Assembly (NCBI RefSeq): GCF_029167365.1
Contig: NZ_JARFNM010000001.1
Span: forward strand, 736,001 to 800,000
Source: Amygdalobacter nucleatus
GTDB lineage: Bacteria > Bacillota > Clostridia > Saccharofermentanales > Fastidiosipilaceae
Direction of reading: 5' to 3'
Length of the DNA stretch: 64,000 bases
Shown: piece by piece, positions 50,613 to 60,184 of the stretch
Layout: each line of letters begins with the position of its first letter
Position numbering within the stretch: position 1 is the first letter of the stretch
The notes under the pieces: model-generated
Database searches by the model: none
What the model saw: the letters and a program-made list of their open reading frames with translations, nothing else
Told to the model about the DNA's origin: nothing
Position numbers and translations under genes: made by a program

Positions 50613-53600
50613 ATGGCTTCTTATCGTAAAGGTGAAAGTTTAGGTTTACAGGGCATAGTCAGCTTAATTGTACTGTGTCTAGCAATATTGGTTTTAATTT
50701 CGTTTTATCTACCAGCTGAAGTATCTGGTGCAATGGGTGTATTTTTTCGTTATGTTGCCTATGGCTTATGTGGCCCACTTTACCATTGCATACCATTGCT
50801 ATTGTTATTGACAGCTTGGTTAGGCTTTAGACATAAACGGCATGGACTACCTAAGCAGTTGATTGTGCATTGCCTGATTATGTATATGCTAGTTGCTGCT
50901 TTAATTCAGTTCTTTACACTTGATCAAAATGCTTTTATCAAGCAAGTTGAGCAGATGACGCAATTTTACCAACATACACAAGCCAATTTGTGGTTTGCTC
51001 AGAGTGAAGTTAGAGCCACAACTAGCATTAACTTACTTTGGCAAGCTAGTATTGAGCCTGGCAATTTCCCTTTGTTGCAAGACGTGCGCCCAGTTGGCGT
51101 TTTGGCGGGTGCTTTCAGTTTAGCTTTTCATGAATTGTTCGGTTCACTAGTTGGCAAGATTGTCTTGTTAATTCTGTTAGCTGGCGAAATTCGCATTATT
51201 TTTGGCTTTTCTTTGCTAGAGTGGCTGATTACACTGAAAGATGTTTTGCTTGCTTCAAATGAAAATATTAAGCAGGCGGTGCATGAAACAATGCAGGAAT
51301 TAGCGGAACAAAAAGCTAACGATTTAGAAGCTGGCGAAAGTTATGCCAAGCTAAGTGCGCCTGATTTAACCGATGATGTAACTTTAGCAGCTGATGCTTT
51401 ACCTGAACCTATTGAAGCTAATTCAGGCAAGGTATTAGAAGCAATTAATGAGTTAAATAACGAGCCAAATACAAACGAAGCTGCTGATATAGTCGATAAG
51501 GTTAATTCTGCACCAATTGTGACAGCTTATGAAGCTGAGTTAGAGCCATATACGGCTAATAAATCTGTTGAATTAGCTCAAAAGATGGACTTTAATCAAA
51601 CAGTAAATACAGAAACTGATGACACAACGCATAAAGTTGAGGCTGAGAAACTTGAAACGAAGGTAGAAAATGCAAGCAATCGTAACTTGCAAGTAGAACC
51701 TAAATTGATTGACAGTAATGCGTGGCGAAAACAAGCTAATTCTAAAATTTGGGCTAAAGTAGAAGCAGCTAACTTGTTTAATCCAAGCTTTAAGGCTAGT
51801 TCAGAACTTGCTAAAGAAGCGCCCAAAATAGCTCAGCCAATAAGTTCATTAGATAATAGACCTACAACTCAGTTTGGTGAGATGAGTCTATCACCAGAAA
51901 CAAGTGTATCCAATGAGCCACAAACAGAAGTTGTTTTACCTCAAAAGACTGTATCTAACTTAAAAGCTCATTCTGAGCCTTTAGCCAATCAGGCTGAGCA
52001 GGCAGCATTGAATCGTGAATATGATATTCTCAATAAGTCATCCTTGCAGCCACAATTTGCAGTTGTTGAAGAAAAAATTAATGTTGATCCTTTTGCTTTG
52101 GATCCAACGGCTGATGAGATTGGCACGCAGTTACCGACAGACAAGCAACTAATGACAGATTTCAACATTTGGACCCAAGCTAAAAATCGCCAAGCTTACA
52201 TGAACAATGGTGAAATGACTGACTTAGAGCCAAATAATGTAAAGGACTTAAGCATTAATTCAGCTGCAACTAACAATTCAGCTGCAACTAATAATTCGGC
52301 TGTAACTGAAAGTAAGCCAACTAATATGCAACCAGAAATGCATAGTCAAGCTGAACGTACTGATTTACAGTTAGGAACTGAAGCAGACTCACTGGTTGAG
52401 ACTAAAGAAGTGCCAAGTGAAGATATTAGTGTTCATGATGATAACAAGCAAGCCATTTCAAAAGGTAGTCGTACAAATAAGAATGTCGAATTATTAGCCG
52501 ATTTAGATTTGGCAAATAATGAGCCTGAACATTCAACAAGGTCGGCAAACGTCAAATACACACAACGTGAGGCTAAAGACAGCTTATTGAAAGAAAGTGC
52601 TTTACAGCAATTGGTCGAAAAACCAGCTATGAATAAGCCGGACTATGTGTTCCCTGATATTAGTTTATTGACGGAAGTTAAGAATAATAGTAATAGTAAC
52701 AATACCGAACAAATCAGAGCACAAGCGGACAAGTTAGAAAGTACATTGAAGAGCTTTGGAGTTGATGCTGAAGTGATCAACATAACGACTGGTCCGACAA
52801 TTACACGCTTCGAATTAAGCCCGGGTATTGGGGTCAAGGTTTCCAAAATTGTCAATTTGAATGATGATATAGCCTTGAGTTTAGCTGCAACAGGTGTTCG
52901 AATTGAAGCACCAATTCCTGGTAAATCGGCAATCGGCATTGAAATACCGAACAAAGAAAAACGTGTGGTTGATTTGCGTTCCTTATTAGTTTCAAGTAAG
53001 TGGTTAGAAAATCAACAACCGTTGAAAGTAGCTCTGGGCCGTGATATTCCAGGGCAGGCCTTAATTGCAGATTTAGCAGATATGACGCATACCTTGATCG
53101 CTGGTGCAACTGGTTCTGGTAAGTCAATCTGTATTAATGCTATCTTGATCAGCTTGCTTTATCACTGTCAACCTGATGAGCTTAAACTGATTTTAGTCGA
53201 CCCTAAGGTTGTTGAGCTGAGCGTTTACAATGGTATTCCGCATCTTTTAGCATCAGTTGTAACAGATCCCAAGAAGGCAGCCAAGGCTTTGAACTGGGCT
53301 TGTGGCGAAATGGAACGGCGCTATACTTTGCTAGCTAAAGCACAGGTTAGAGACATCAAGTCATACAATGAATATGTGAACAGTCATGCTGGTTTCAGAC
53401 AAAGCCATGTTGATAGTAATGGTCAATTAGTCTATGAAATTATGCAACATATGCCATATTTGGTTGTGGTGATTGATGAATTGGCTGATTTGATGATGAC
53501 AGCGCCTCAAGAAGTTGAAGATGCGATCAATCGCATTGCAGCTAAGGGTAGAGCTTGCGGTATTCATTTGATTTTGGCAACTCAGCGTCCATCTGTTGAT

Positions 53601-54116
53601 GTTATAACCGGTGTAATTAAGGCTAATGTGCCATCGCGTATTGCTTTTGCTGTTTCTTCACAAGTCGATTCACGCACAATCCTTGATGGATCTGGCGCAG
53701 AGAAGCTGTTAGGTAAGGGCGATATGTTGTACAATCCACGTGGAGCAATCAAGTCAACCCGTGGCCAGGGTGCTTTTATCAGCGACCAAGATGTAGAGGC
53801 TGTTGTCAAATTTATTAAGGAAAACAATGTAGCTTATATAGATGAAGCAACAGTAGTCGATATTTTCGTAGATAAGAGCGATGATAACAAGAATGTCAAA
53901 GCTAATAGTGATCAAGATGAGCTGTTTGATGCAGCAGTTGAAACAATTTTAGATGCTGGTTATGCTTCAGTTTCAATTTTGCAAAGACGTCTAAATATTG
54001 GTTATCCAAGAGCTGGTCGTTTGATTGATAGCTTGGAACAAGCAGGCTTTATTGGACCTGCCAACAGTTCAAAGCCGCGTGAAATTAAAATTAGTCGTTC
54101 AGATTGGGAAAAGTAA
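50613..54116 (+). CDS. ftsK: DNA translocase FtsK/SpoIIIE
   Basis: 1167 residues, long for the family. Four or so N-terminal membrane segments (about residues 10-210) anchor it at the septum. A linker of roughly 470 residues follows, rich in Ala, Glu, Asn and Thr, with an NSAAT triple repeat (52258-52306). The motor begins near residue 685 (YVFPDISLL), with Walker A GATGSGKSICIN near 829, Walker B LVVVIDELADLM near 952, and LATQRPSVDVITGVIKANVP. The last 65 residues form the gamma domain for KOPS reading (DELFDAAVETILDAGYASVS, RAGRLIDSLEQAGFIGP). It pumps chromosome DNA at division or sporulation. Confidence 0.95.
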   Translation: MASYRKGESLGLQGIVSLIVLCLAILVLISFYLPAEVSGAMGVFFRYVAYGLCGPLYHCIPLLLLLTAWLGFRHKRHGLPKQLIVHCLIMYMLVAALIQFFTLDQNAFIKQVEQMTQFYQHTQANLWFAQSEVRATTSINLLWQASIEPGNFPLLQDVRPVGVLAGAFSLAFHELFGSLVGKIVLLILLAGEIRIIFGFSLLEWLITLKDVLLASNENIKQAVHETMQELAEQKANDLEAGESYAKLSAPDLTDDVTLAADALPEPIEANSGKVLEAINELNNEPNTNEAADIVDKVNSAPIVTAYEAELEPYTANKSVELAQKMDFNQTVNTETDDTTHKVEAEKLETKVENASNRNLQVEPKLIDSNAWRKQANSKIWAKVEAANLFNPSFKASSELAKEAPKIAQPISSLDNRPTTQFGEMSLSPETSVSNEPQTEVVLPQKTVSNLKAHSEPLANQAEQAALNREYDILNKSSLQPQFAVVEEKINVDPFALDPTADEIGTQLPTDKQLMTDFNIWTQAKNRQAYMNNGEMTDLEPNNVKDLSINSAATNNSAATNNSAVTESKPTNMQPEMHSQAERTDLQLGTEADSLVETKEVPSEDISVHDDNKQAISKGSRTNKNVELLADLDLANNEPEHSTRSANVKYTQREAKDSLLKESALQQLVEKPAMNKPDYVFPDISLLTEVKNNSNSNNTEQIRAQADKLESTLKSFGVDAEVINITTGPTITRFELSPGIGVKVSKIVNLNDDIALSLAATGVRIEAPIPGKSAIGIEIPNKEKRVVDLRSLLVSSKWLENQQPLKVALGRDIPGQALIADLADMTHTLIAGATGSGKSICINAILISLLYHCQPDELKLILVDPKVVELSVYNGIPHLLASVVTDPKKAAKALNWACGEMERRYTLLAKAQVRDIKSYNEYVNSHAGFRQSHVDSNGQLVYEIMQHMPYLVVVIDELADLMMTAPQEVEDAINRIAAKGRACGIHLILATQRPSVDVITGVIKANVPSRIAFAVSSQVDSRTILDGSGAEKLLGKGDMLYNPRGAIKSTRGQGAFISDQDVEAVVKFIKENNVAYIDEATVVDIFVDKSDDNKNVKANSDQDELFDAAVETILDAGYASVSILQRRLNIGYPRAGRLIDSLEQAGFIGPANSSKPREIKISRSDWEK

Positions 54117-54133
54117 GGAAAGGTGAAGTTAAT

Positions 54134-54970
54134 ATGTTGTGGTCAGGCAAAGAAGTAGCACAAGCTATGTTATTAGAAGCTAGACAAGCAATTTCTGAAA
54201 ATAGCGCCAAACAGGGGCGAGCTCCAAAGTTGGCAATAGTTGTAATCGGTACAGACCCAGCTTCGCAAGTTTATATTCGAAACAAATTGAGATCCTGCGA
54301 TAAAGTTGGTATCTTGAATGAAACGATTGCTTTGGAGCCTACTGTTAGTGAAGCTGAATTATTGAATGTTATCAAGCAGCTAAATGCAGACAAAACTGTT
54401 GATGGTATATTGGTACAGTTGCCTTTGCCGAAGCATATCAATGTGCAAATCGTGCAAGCTGCTATTTCGACTGACAAAGATGTTGATGGTTTTAAAGCCG
54501 AGCATATGGGTGCATGTTGGCTGAATGCACCAGGCCTAAGACCATGTACGCCAGCTGGTATCATGCGCTTATTAGATTATTACAACTATGATTTGACAGG
54601 CAAAAACGTTTTAATCATCGGCCGGAGCAATATTGTGGCTAAACCTCTAGCAGCTATGCTGTTAGCAAAGAATGCAACGGTGACAATTGCTCATTCTAAG
54701 ACGAAGAATTTGTTCGAATTAAGCCAGAATATGGATTTGATTGTCACGAGTGTAGGTAAGGCTAATTTCTTACCTCAAACGGCAATCAAGGCGGGCGTAT
54801 CGTTGGTTGATGTTGGAATTAATCGGACAGCTGAAGGTAAGTTAGTTGGTGATATTGATCATGCATGCTATGAATTAGCAGAGAATTATACGCCAGTTCC
54901 AGGTGGCGTTGGCCCACTTACCGTAGCTCAGCTGATTGTTAATGCTGTACAAGCTTGGTTAGAACATTAA
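54134..54970 (+). CDS. folD: Bifunctional methylenetetrahydrofolate dehydrogenase/cyclohydrolase
   Basis: 278 residues from ATG 54134, preceded by AAAGGTGAAG; the first in-frame start at 54104 overlaps ftsK. Motifs: KLAIVVIGTDPASQVYIRNK with the active-site Tyr and Lys, GILVQLPLPKHI, DKDVDGFKAEHMG, PCTPAGIM, and the NADP loop IIGRSNIVAKPLAAMLL (Ala in the place of the usual Gly in IVGKP, a mild change). It interconverts 5,10-methylene- and 10-formyl-tetrahydrofolate. Ends the operon; a terminator follows. Confidence 0.95.
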   Translation: MLWSGKEVAQAMLLEARQAISENSAKQGRAPKLAIVVIGTDPASQVYIRNKLRSCDKVGILNETIALEPTVSEAELLNVIKQLNADKTVDGILVQLPLPKHINVQIVQAAISTDKDVDGFKAEHMGACWLNAPGLRPCTPAGIMRLLDYYNYDLTGKNVLIIGRSNIVAKPLAAMLLAKNATVTIAHSKTKNLFELSQNMDLIVTSVGKANFLPQTAIKAGVSLVDVGINRTAEGKLVGDIDHACYELAENYTPVPGGVGPLTVAQLIVNAVQAWLEH

Positions 54971-55000
54971 AGTTCCTTTTACTAGAAAATAGGGGATATA

Positions 55001-55030
55001 AAAGCAGGCCTTAGGGCCTGCTTTCGTTTG
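55001..55030 (+). terminator. Terminator after folD
   Basis: Perfect 10-bp stem AAAGCAGGCC / GGCCTGCTTT (55001-55010 with 55015-55024), loop TTAG, followed by CGTTTG. Confidence 0.85.
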
Positions 55031-55055
55031 CGTTACTTGAATTTAATGCTATAAT
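55028..55055 (+). promoter_or_regulatory. Promoter of the tRNA-Val gene
   Basis: TATAAT at 55050-55055 with TTGCGT 16 bases upstream (55028-55033). The first tRNA base is 13 bases downstream of the minus-ten. Confidence 0.6.
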
Positions 55056-55067
55056 GATAAAGCTTGA

Positions 55068-55141
55068 GGGCAGTTAGCTCAGCTGGTTAGAGCGCATGCT
55101 TCACACGCATGAGGTCACAGGTTCGAGTCCTGCACCGCCCA
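55068..55141 (+). tRNA. tRNA-Val, anticodon CAC
   Basis: 74-nt cloverleaf: acceptor GGGCAGT with ACCGCCC, D-arm GCTC/GAGC, anticodon stem CATGC/GCATG around TTCACAC (anticodon CAC at 55101-55103), variable loop AGGTC, T-arm with TTCGAGT, discriminator A. CCA is not coded. Two A-C mismatches are visible, in the acceptor stem (55072 against the C of ACC) and at the outer T-stem pair, each one transition away from a G-C pair. A terminator follows at once. Confidence 0.92.
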
Positions 55142-55146
55142 TATTT

Positions 55147-55171
55147 GGACTCTAGTTTGAGTCCTTTTTTT
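55147..55171 (+). terminator. Terminator after tRNA-Val
   Basis: 6-bp stem GGACTC / GAGTCC (55147-55152 with 55159-55164), then TTTTTTT. Confidence 0.85.
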
Positions 55172-55252
55172 GTGCTGATTTCACGCCTAATTTAATTTCA
55201 CGCTTAATAAATTCATGCCAGATTAATTTCACGGCAAATCAATTCCTGCCTA

Positions 55253-56641
55253 TTAATTAATTGCAAATTGTTTGAGCCAAGGATCAGTTTTGTAAGGATC
55301 AATGAAATTGAAACCTTCAACGGAGTTCTCTTGCATGATCTGAGCTGTTCGCTTAGCTGAGGCTGTGATTAAGTCCATTTGACCATCAACTTTTTCAGGC
55401 TGTTTATTTGCATCAACCAAACAGATAGCTTGTGCTAGATGCCCGCCATTAGAACTTGCAGGCTTGTAACAATAAAGCGGTTGATAAGTTGCGAATGAAA
55501 TTTTGGCACGAGCACTGTTAGAAGGCTTGCTAAATTCAACTTCTGCGAACAAACCATCTTCAGCAATGCCAGGAATGTTGGCTGAATTTGGCTCGCCTAG
55601 ACCAGTTGAATATTGCTGAGCTGAAACGAAGTTGCCGACAGAATAGTAACTTAATAAGCGGTGCTCAGAGTTTTTTGCTTTAACGCTTTGAATAGCTTGG
55701 ACACAATGTGGACCAGTTGCGAAGATTAAATCGCAATCTACATCGGCCAAAGCTTGCGCAATTTGCTGAGAAGCAATCAAAATTTGTGGATTATATTCAG
55801 TCCCCCAATGCATGAAGAAAACAGTCGCTTCAGCACCTGCTTTTTGCATCTCACGGGCCCTGTCTTGCATGCGTTTTAGGTCTTGTTCAAAATAAGGACT
55901 TTCGTAAGAAAAACTATCAACCCGTCCCACAAGCTCAGCTGGTAGAGAAATACCGTTTATCCCGATATTGCCGTTCAGTCTGACAGTTTCGTATGTCCAA
56001 GCTGAGAAGCCAACTTTAATGCCGTTAATGTCTTTGATCAGCCAAGTTTTGCTATCCTTACTTTTGCTTGTACCAACATGGACAATGCCACAGCTTTCCA
56101 AAGCCTCCAAAGTCGAATTTACACCGCTAACACCTGAGTCTATGCAGTGGTTATTGCTGGTAACAGCTAATTTGACGTTAGCCTTTTGCATGGCTTTGGC
56201 TAAGGTTGTGGGAGAGCGGAAAAGGGGATAGGCGGAAAATTGATCGTTAGCTTTTAATGCTGGGGTCATCGTACCTTCCATATTAACAATTGGCCAATCA
56301 ATTTTAGCAAAGCGATTAGTAAAATGTTGGAACAAAAAGTCAAAATTGCTAGCTTGATCTTTTTCAGCATTGCCTGCTCTTAATAAAGTGTCATGTAATA
56401 ACACATCGCCAACCCAGGATAAGCGACATTTTAAAGTCGTTACTTCTATATCCTTTGTTGCAGGCGTACTTTCAGAGCTTGTTGCTGGCACAGCTTGCAC
56501 TTTATTTGCTTGCTTGCGTGAGTTTGTAGTTTGTTTAGCTTTATGCGGCTTTATACTTTTACTGAATAAAAATAGGTTACAAACAAGCAGTGCACAGATG
56601 ATGATTGCTAATGATAAATATGATTTCTTATATTTAGACAT
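55253..56641 (-). CDS. CapA-family (PGA_cap) metallophosphatase-like exported protein
   Basis: 462 residues. One N-terminal membrane anchor (SYLSLAIIICALLVCNLFLF), a Lys/Thr/Ser-rich linker, then the CapA domain from about residue 72: LSWVGDVLLHDTLL, VNMEGTMTP, VTSNNHCIDSG, FFMHWGTEY and IFATGPHCVQAI, matching the calcineurin-like metal sites. CapA proteins act in poly-gamma-glutamate capsule handling or cell-surface polymer turnover; no capsule synthesis genes (capB, capC) are nearby, so its polymer is unknown. Single gene on the minus strand. Confidence 0.9.
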   Translation of the reverse strand: MSKYKKSYLSLAIIICALLVCNLFLFSKSIKPHKAKQTTNSRKQANKVQAVPATSSESTPATKDIEVTTLKCRLSWVGDVLLHDTLLRAGNAEKDQASNFDFLFQHFTNRFAKIDWPIVNMEGTMTPALKANDQFSAYPLFRSPTTLAKAMQKANVKLAVTSNNHCIDSGVSGVNSTLEALESCGIVHVGTSKSKDSKTWLIKDINGIKVGFSAWTYETVRLNGNIGINGISLPAELVGRVDSFSYESPYFEQDLKRMQDRAREMQKAGAEATVFFMHWGTEYNPQILIASQQIAQALADVDCDLIFATGPHCVQAIQSVKAKNSEHRLLSYYSVGNFVSAQQYSTGLGEPNSANIPGIAEDGLFAEVEFSKPSNSARAKISFATYQPLYCYKPASSNGGHLAQAICLVDANKQPEKVDGQMDLITASAKRTAQIMQENSVEGFNFIDPYKTDPWLKQFAIN

Positions 56642-56955
56642 TTAAGCCTCGCTTCAAAAATTTTGTTATATACAGCTTAATTTACATTATTATGATTCGC
56701 AACTAGCAAAAAGTAAATGTAATTTTTAATTTTAATGGCTTGACTGATGGCGACTTTTGTTAAGGAAATAGGGCAATGTGCCAAATTTACAAGCTGTATT
56801 TTGCGAACAAAAGGGCTGAAATACTGAAATTTAGGTTGTAACATTGCTTGCAATTGATTTGTCAGATTTATAGATTACAATCAGCGAATAACAGTTTTAG
56901 CTTGCACTTTATTTAGTTTAAGAGTTAGGCAAGCTTCACATTTTAGGAGATAAGA
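56642..56955. other. Divergent intergenic region, no gene seen
   Basis: 314 bases, AT-rich. TTGCAA at 56848-56853 with TAGATT 17 bases downstream (56871-56876) is a possible promoter for the HAD gene. Nothing else is supportable: no stable hairpin, tRNA or open frame with a ribosome site. Confidence 0.35.
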
Positions 56956-57585
56956 ATGAAAAAATACAAATATATTGTTTTTGATGTTGATGGTACTTTG
57001 GTTGATAGTGAGATGAAAGTGCTTTCAACTTTACGCCAAGCAATTATTGATATGCGTGGAGTTGAGCATCCAATTAGCGAACTAGGTTTTGCTATGGGTA
57101 TGGCACCAAAGCCAATTTTGCATAGATTGGGTTATAACATTGATGTTGATGAGATTATTCATTGTTGGGAACAACATCTTTTGCATTATGATAAAGAAGT
57201 TGTTTTCTTTGAGGGAATGTTGGATACATTGGAACAGCTCAGCACTAAATATACAATCGGAATAGGAACAAGCCGTATTTACGATGAGTATTATAAAGAC
57301 TTTGCTAATTTGCCAATTTTCTCTAAATTGGGCTTAGCAGTATGCGGTAATATGGTTAGTAACCGTAAACCAGCACCAGATATTTTGTTGTATTATATGG
57401 ATAAGACTGGTTGTACAAATCAAGACTTGTTATTTGTCGGTGATACTGAGTTCGACCGTGATTGCGCTAAGGCAGCTAATGTCGATTTTGCTTTTGCAGC
57501 TTGGGGCGGTAAAGATTTAACAGAGCAAGACTGTCAGATTTATTTGCAAAAGCCAACAGATTTGCTCAAACTATTAGAAGCTTAG
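56956..57585 (+). CDS. HAD-superfamily phosphatase, phosphoglycolate-phosphatase type
   Basis: 209 residues. Motif I FDVDGTLVDSE, motif II GIGTSRIYDE, motif III RKPAPDILL and motif IV FVGDTEFDRDCAKAANV, with a C1-type helical cap between I and II. This is the Gph/PgmB-like HAD subgroup acting on small phosphorylated metabolites. TTTTAGGAG site before ATG. It lies 36 bases before the Lit-like gene and may be cotranscribed. Confidence 0.88.
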   Translation: MKKYKYIVFDVDGTLVDSEMKVLSTLRQAIIDMRGVEHPISELGFAMGMAPKPILHRLGYNIDVDEIIHCWEQHLLHYDKEVVFFEGMLDTLEQLSTKYTIGIGTSRIYDEYYKDFANLPIFSKLGLAVCGNMVSNRKPAPDILLYYMDKTGCTNQDLLFVGDTEFDRDCAKAANVDFAFAAWGGKDLTEQDCQIYLQKPTDLLKLLEA

Positions 57586-57621
57586 TGTCTGGTCAATTTC
57601 TTAGGTTTAGCTGGAGGGAAA

Positions 57622-58443
57622 ATGAATCAAGGTGAGGAGCTTATATACAATAAGTCTAATATTGGCTTGACTGTTCTGCAGACGCTACTTGCTTTATGTT
57701 TAGCAACAGTTGTTGTTTTTCAGAGTATAGCTACTTGCTGCTTTGATTTCCCGTTTTATCAGCAGAATTTCCGCAATTTAGGTACAGCTAAACATGTTGA
57801 TGTAAGTGAAGATGAACTAGAGACAGCCTTAAAAGTTTTGCTTGATTATTTGAATGGTAAGCGTGATGACATTAATTTGACCGTGCGCTTAACTAGTAAT
57901 CAAGAAACAGTGGAAATGTACAATGCGCGTGAAATAGCACATATGGTTGATGTGCGTGCGCTTTGGCAGCTTTTACTTAAGCTGAAACGGGTCTTGATAA
58001 TAGTTAGTGTACTCATTATCTGTGGCTTGTTTTTGCCCTATTTATGGCAACTTAAATTTTATTTTGCGCACAATAAGCTTGCTAAAATGCAGACAGCTGT
58101 TGCCATGCGTAAATTCAGCTATTTCTGGCGATCCATGCGGCGCTCAGCTTGCTATAGTTTGCTTATAATTGCCCTGTTTGTTGGTCTAATTGCCTGGCTA
58201 GCAAGTTCTGATTTTTCTAGCTTTTGGTGGCATTTTCACGAACTTTTGTTCAGTAATGATTTGTGGCAATTAGACCCTAACACCTCGCGTATGGTCAATT
58301 TGGTTGATGGTCAATTCTTTGACAATTTAGTACATTATATTTTACAAACAACGACAGCTAGCTTAGCAGGTCTTTATCTGCTCTTACTTTTGTTTCCAAG
58401 TATCTGCCTTTATTTCATTCAAAAATGGCATAAAACTGTTTAA
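57622..58443 (+). CDS. DUF1461/TIGR01906 membrane protein, Lit-like lipoprotein transacylase
   Basis: 273 residues with four membrane segments (about residues 14-36, 122-142, 177-194 and 245-268). An extracellular loop carries YLNGKRDDI and the conserved EIAHMVDV with His107; a second conserved HFHELLF with His206 and the DLWQLDP segment follow the third span. This is the TIGR01906 pattern. Family member Lit moves the N-terminal acyl chain within diacylated lipoproteins to make the lyso form, which lowers Toll-like receptor 2 recognition. The assignment rests on the pattern; activity is unproven here. Several lipoproteins in this window would be substrates. GGAGGG site. Confidence 0.8.
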   Translation: MNQGEELIYNKSNIGLTVLQTLLALCLATVVVFQSIATCCFDFPFYQQNFRNLGTAKHVDVSEDELETALKVLLDYLNGKRDDINLTVRLTSNQETVEMYNAREIAHMVDVRALWQLLLKLKRVLIIVSVLIICGLFLPYLWQLKFYFAHNKLAKMQTAVAMRKFSYFWRSMRRSACYSLLIIALFVGLIAWLASSDFSSFWWHFHELLFSNDLWQLDPNTSRMVNLVDGQFFDNLVHYILQTTTASLAGLYLLLLLFPSICLYFIQKWHKTV

Positions 58444-58528
58444 TTTTATCTTACTTTTACATGCCTTAGGCAAGCTTAATTATGTTAAAATATAGATTAC
58501 AACTTGACATGTAAAAGAGGTAAAAAAG

Positions 58529-60145
58529 ATGGCAACTTTACAGGGAAGAGTAATATCCGAAGGCATGGTCGTAGCACCTGTTTTCGTCTATGAAAAATTT
58601 TCATTAGATAAGTTGAATTATGAGGCTGGTTCAGCAGACGAAGAATTAGCTAAATATGAGGATGCGTTGAAGGTTGCAACCAGTCAGTTGAAGGAGTTGT
58701 TTATCAAGGCTTTGAAAGAGCTAGGGCGTGATAAGTCATTGCTGTTTGAAGTTCATCAGATGCTGATTCAGGATGACGATTTCAAAGATGAAGTGCGTAA
58801 TTTGATTAAAGATGGACTTGATGCACCACATGCTGTTCAGAAGGCAGGTCAGACGTTTGCTGATATGATGCTGGCAATCGATGATGATTATATGCAGCAG
58901 AGGGCCTTAGATTTCAAAGATATATCTAATCGCCTGATTCGTATACTAGCCAATGTCGAAAGTAATACAGAGATTTTAGAACCAGCAATTGTTGTAGCTG
59001 ATGATTTGGAACCATCTGAGACAGTTACATTTCCTAAAGATAAAATTCTAGGCTTCGTTTTACGCCAAGGCTCAGCTAATTCACACACCGCCATTTTAGC
59101 CCGTGGTATGAATGTGCCGGCTTTAATTCAGACACCATTGAAACAAAACAGCGTAAAAACAGGTGATACAGTTATTTTGGATGCCGTTGATGGTTGCTTT
59201 ATCACTGAACCAAGTGCTGAACAATTAGCTGAATATAACGATAAAATTGCGAAAAGAAAAGCTATGTTAGCTGAACTTAAACAATATCTGAATGGACCAA
59301 GTTTAACTAAGTCTGGCAAGGCTATTAAGCTTTATAACAATATAGGTAGCCTAGAAGATATTAAGTCTGTACTTGAAAATGGCGCAGAAGGTGTTGGCTT
59401 GTTCCGCTCTGAATTTTTGTATATGGGCCGTAGCAGCTTACCAACTGAAGAAGAACAGACCAAAATCTACACCAAGGCTTTGCAAGCTTTGGATGGCAAA
59501 CCGTTAATTGTGAGAACCATGGATATTGGCGCTGATAAGCAGGTAGCTTGCTTGCGCTTGAAGAAAGAGGCTAATCCAGCCTTAGGCAAACGGGCAGTGC
59601 GTATCTGTTTAGATGATAAGCGTTTGTTCAAAGATCAATTAAAGGCTTTGTTGCGAGCTTCTGTAGCTGGCAAATTGTCTATCATGGTGCCGATGATCAT
59701 TTCGGTTGATGAAGTTAGACAATGTAAAGAAATTTTGGCTGAATGTCGAGAAGAATTAAAGGCAGCTAATCAGCCGTTTAGTGAGAATATCCCATTTGGT
59801 ATTATGATCGAGACACCAGCTGCTTGTATTTTAGCTGATGATTTAGCCAAAGAAGTTGATTTCTTCAGTGTCGGTACGAACGACTTGACGCAGTATACCT
59901 TGGCTTGTGATCGTCAGAATGATGCAGTGGCATATTTGTATGATGATACCAATCCTGCTGTTTTAAGTTTGATGAAGATGGTTGCTGAAGCTGCTAATCA
60001 AAACGGTATTTGGGCAGGTGTATGTGGTGAGTTAGCTTCTAATTCTGAGATAACTTCTACCTTAATTTCCTATGGCTATACTGAACTTTCCATATCACCA
60101 GCCAAAACCCCAATTATCCGTCGTGCAATTGCTAAGACAGAATAA
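58529..60145 (+). CDS. ptsI: Phosphotransferase system enzyme I
   Basis: 538 residues, slightly short of the usual 570. It transfers phosphate from phosphoenolpyruvate to HPr. N-terminal helical HPr-binding domain, active His186 in GSANSHTAILARGMNVPA, and PEP-binding barrel with GVGLFRSEFLYMGR, VRTMDIGADK, GIMIETPAA, FFSVGTNDLTQYTLACDR and the catalytic Cys in WAGVCGELA. A 10-bp inverted repeat (CTTTTACATG at 58454-58463, CATGTAAAAG at 58508-58517) brackets the leader. Followed by ptsH after 39 bases; the reverse of the usual ptsH-ptsI order. Confidence 0.95.
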   Translation: MATLQGRVISEGMVVAPVFVYEKFSLDKLNYEAGSADEELAKYEDALKVATSQLKELFIKALKELGRDKSLLFEVHQMLIQDDDFKDEVRNLIKDGLDAPHAVQKAGQTFADMMLAIDDDYMQQRALDFKDISNRLIRILANVESNTEILEPAIVVADDLEPSETVTFPKDKILGFVLRQGSANSHTAILARGMNVPALIQTPLKQNSVKTGDTVILDAVDGCFITEPSAEQLAEYNDKIAKRKAMLAELKQYLNGPSLTKSGKAIKLYNNIGSLEDIKSVLENGAEGVGLFRSEFLYMGRSSLPTEEEQTKIYTKALQALDGKPLIVRTMDIGADKQVACLRLKKEANPALGKRAVRICLDDKRLFKDQLKALLRASVAGKLSIMVPMIISVDEVRQCKEILAECREELKAANQPFSENIPFGIMIETPAACILADDLAKEVDFFSVGTNDLTQYTLACDRQNDAVAYLYDDTNPAVLSLMKMVAEAANQNGIWAGVCGELASNSEITSTLISYGYTELSISPAKTPIIRRAIAKTE

Positions 60146-60184
60146 AAAACAGATTAATTTAGTTTGCAGAAAGGACTATATTTT

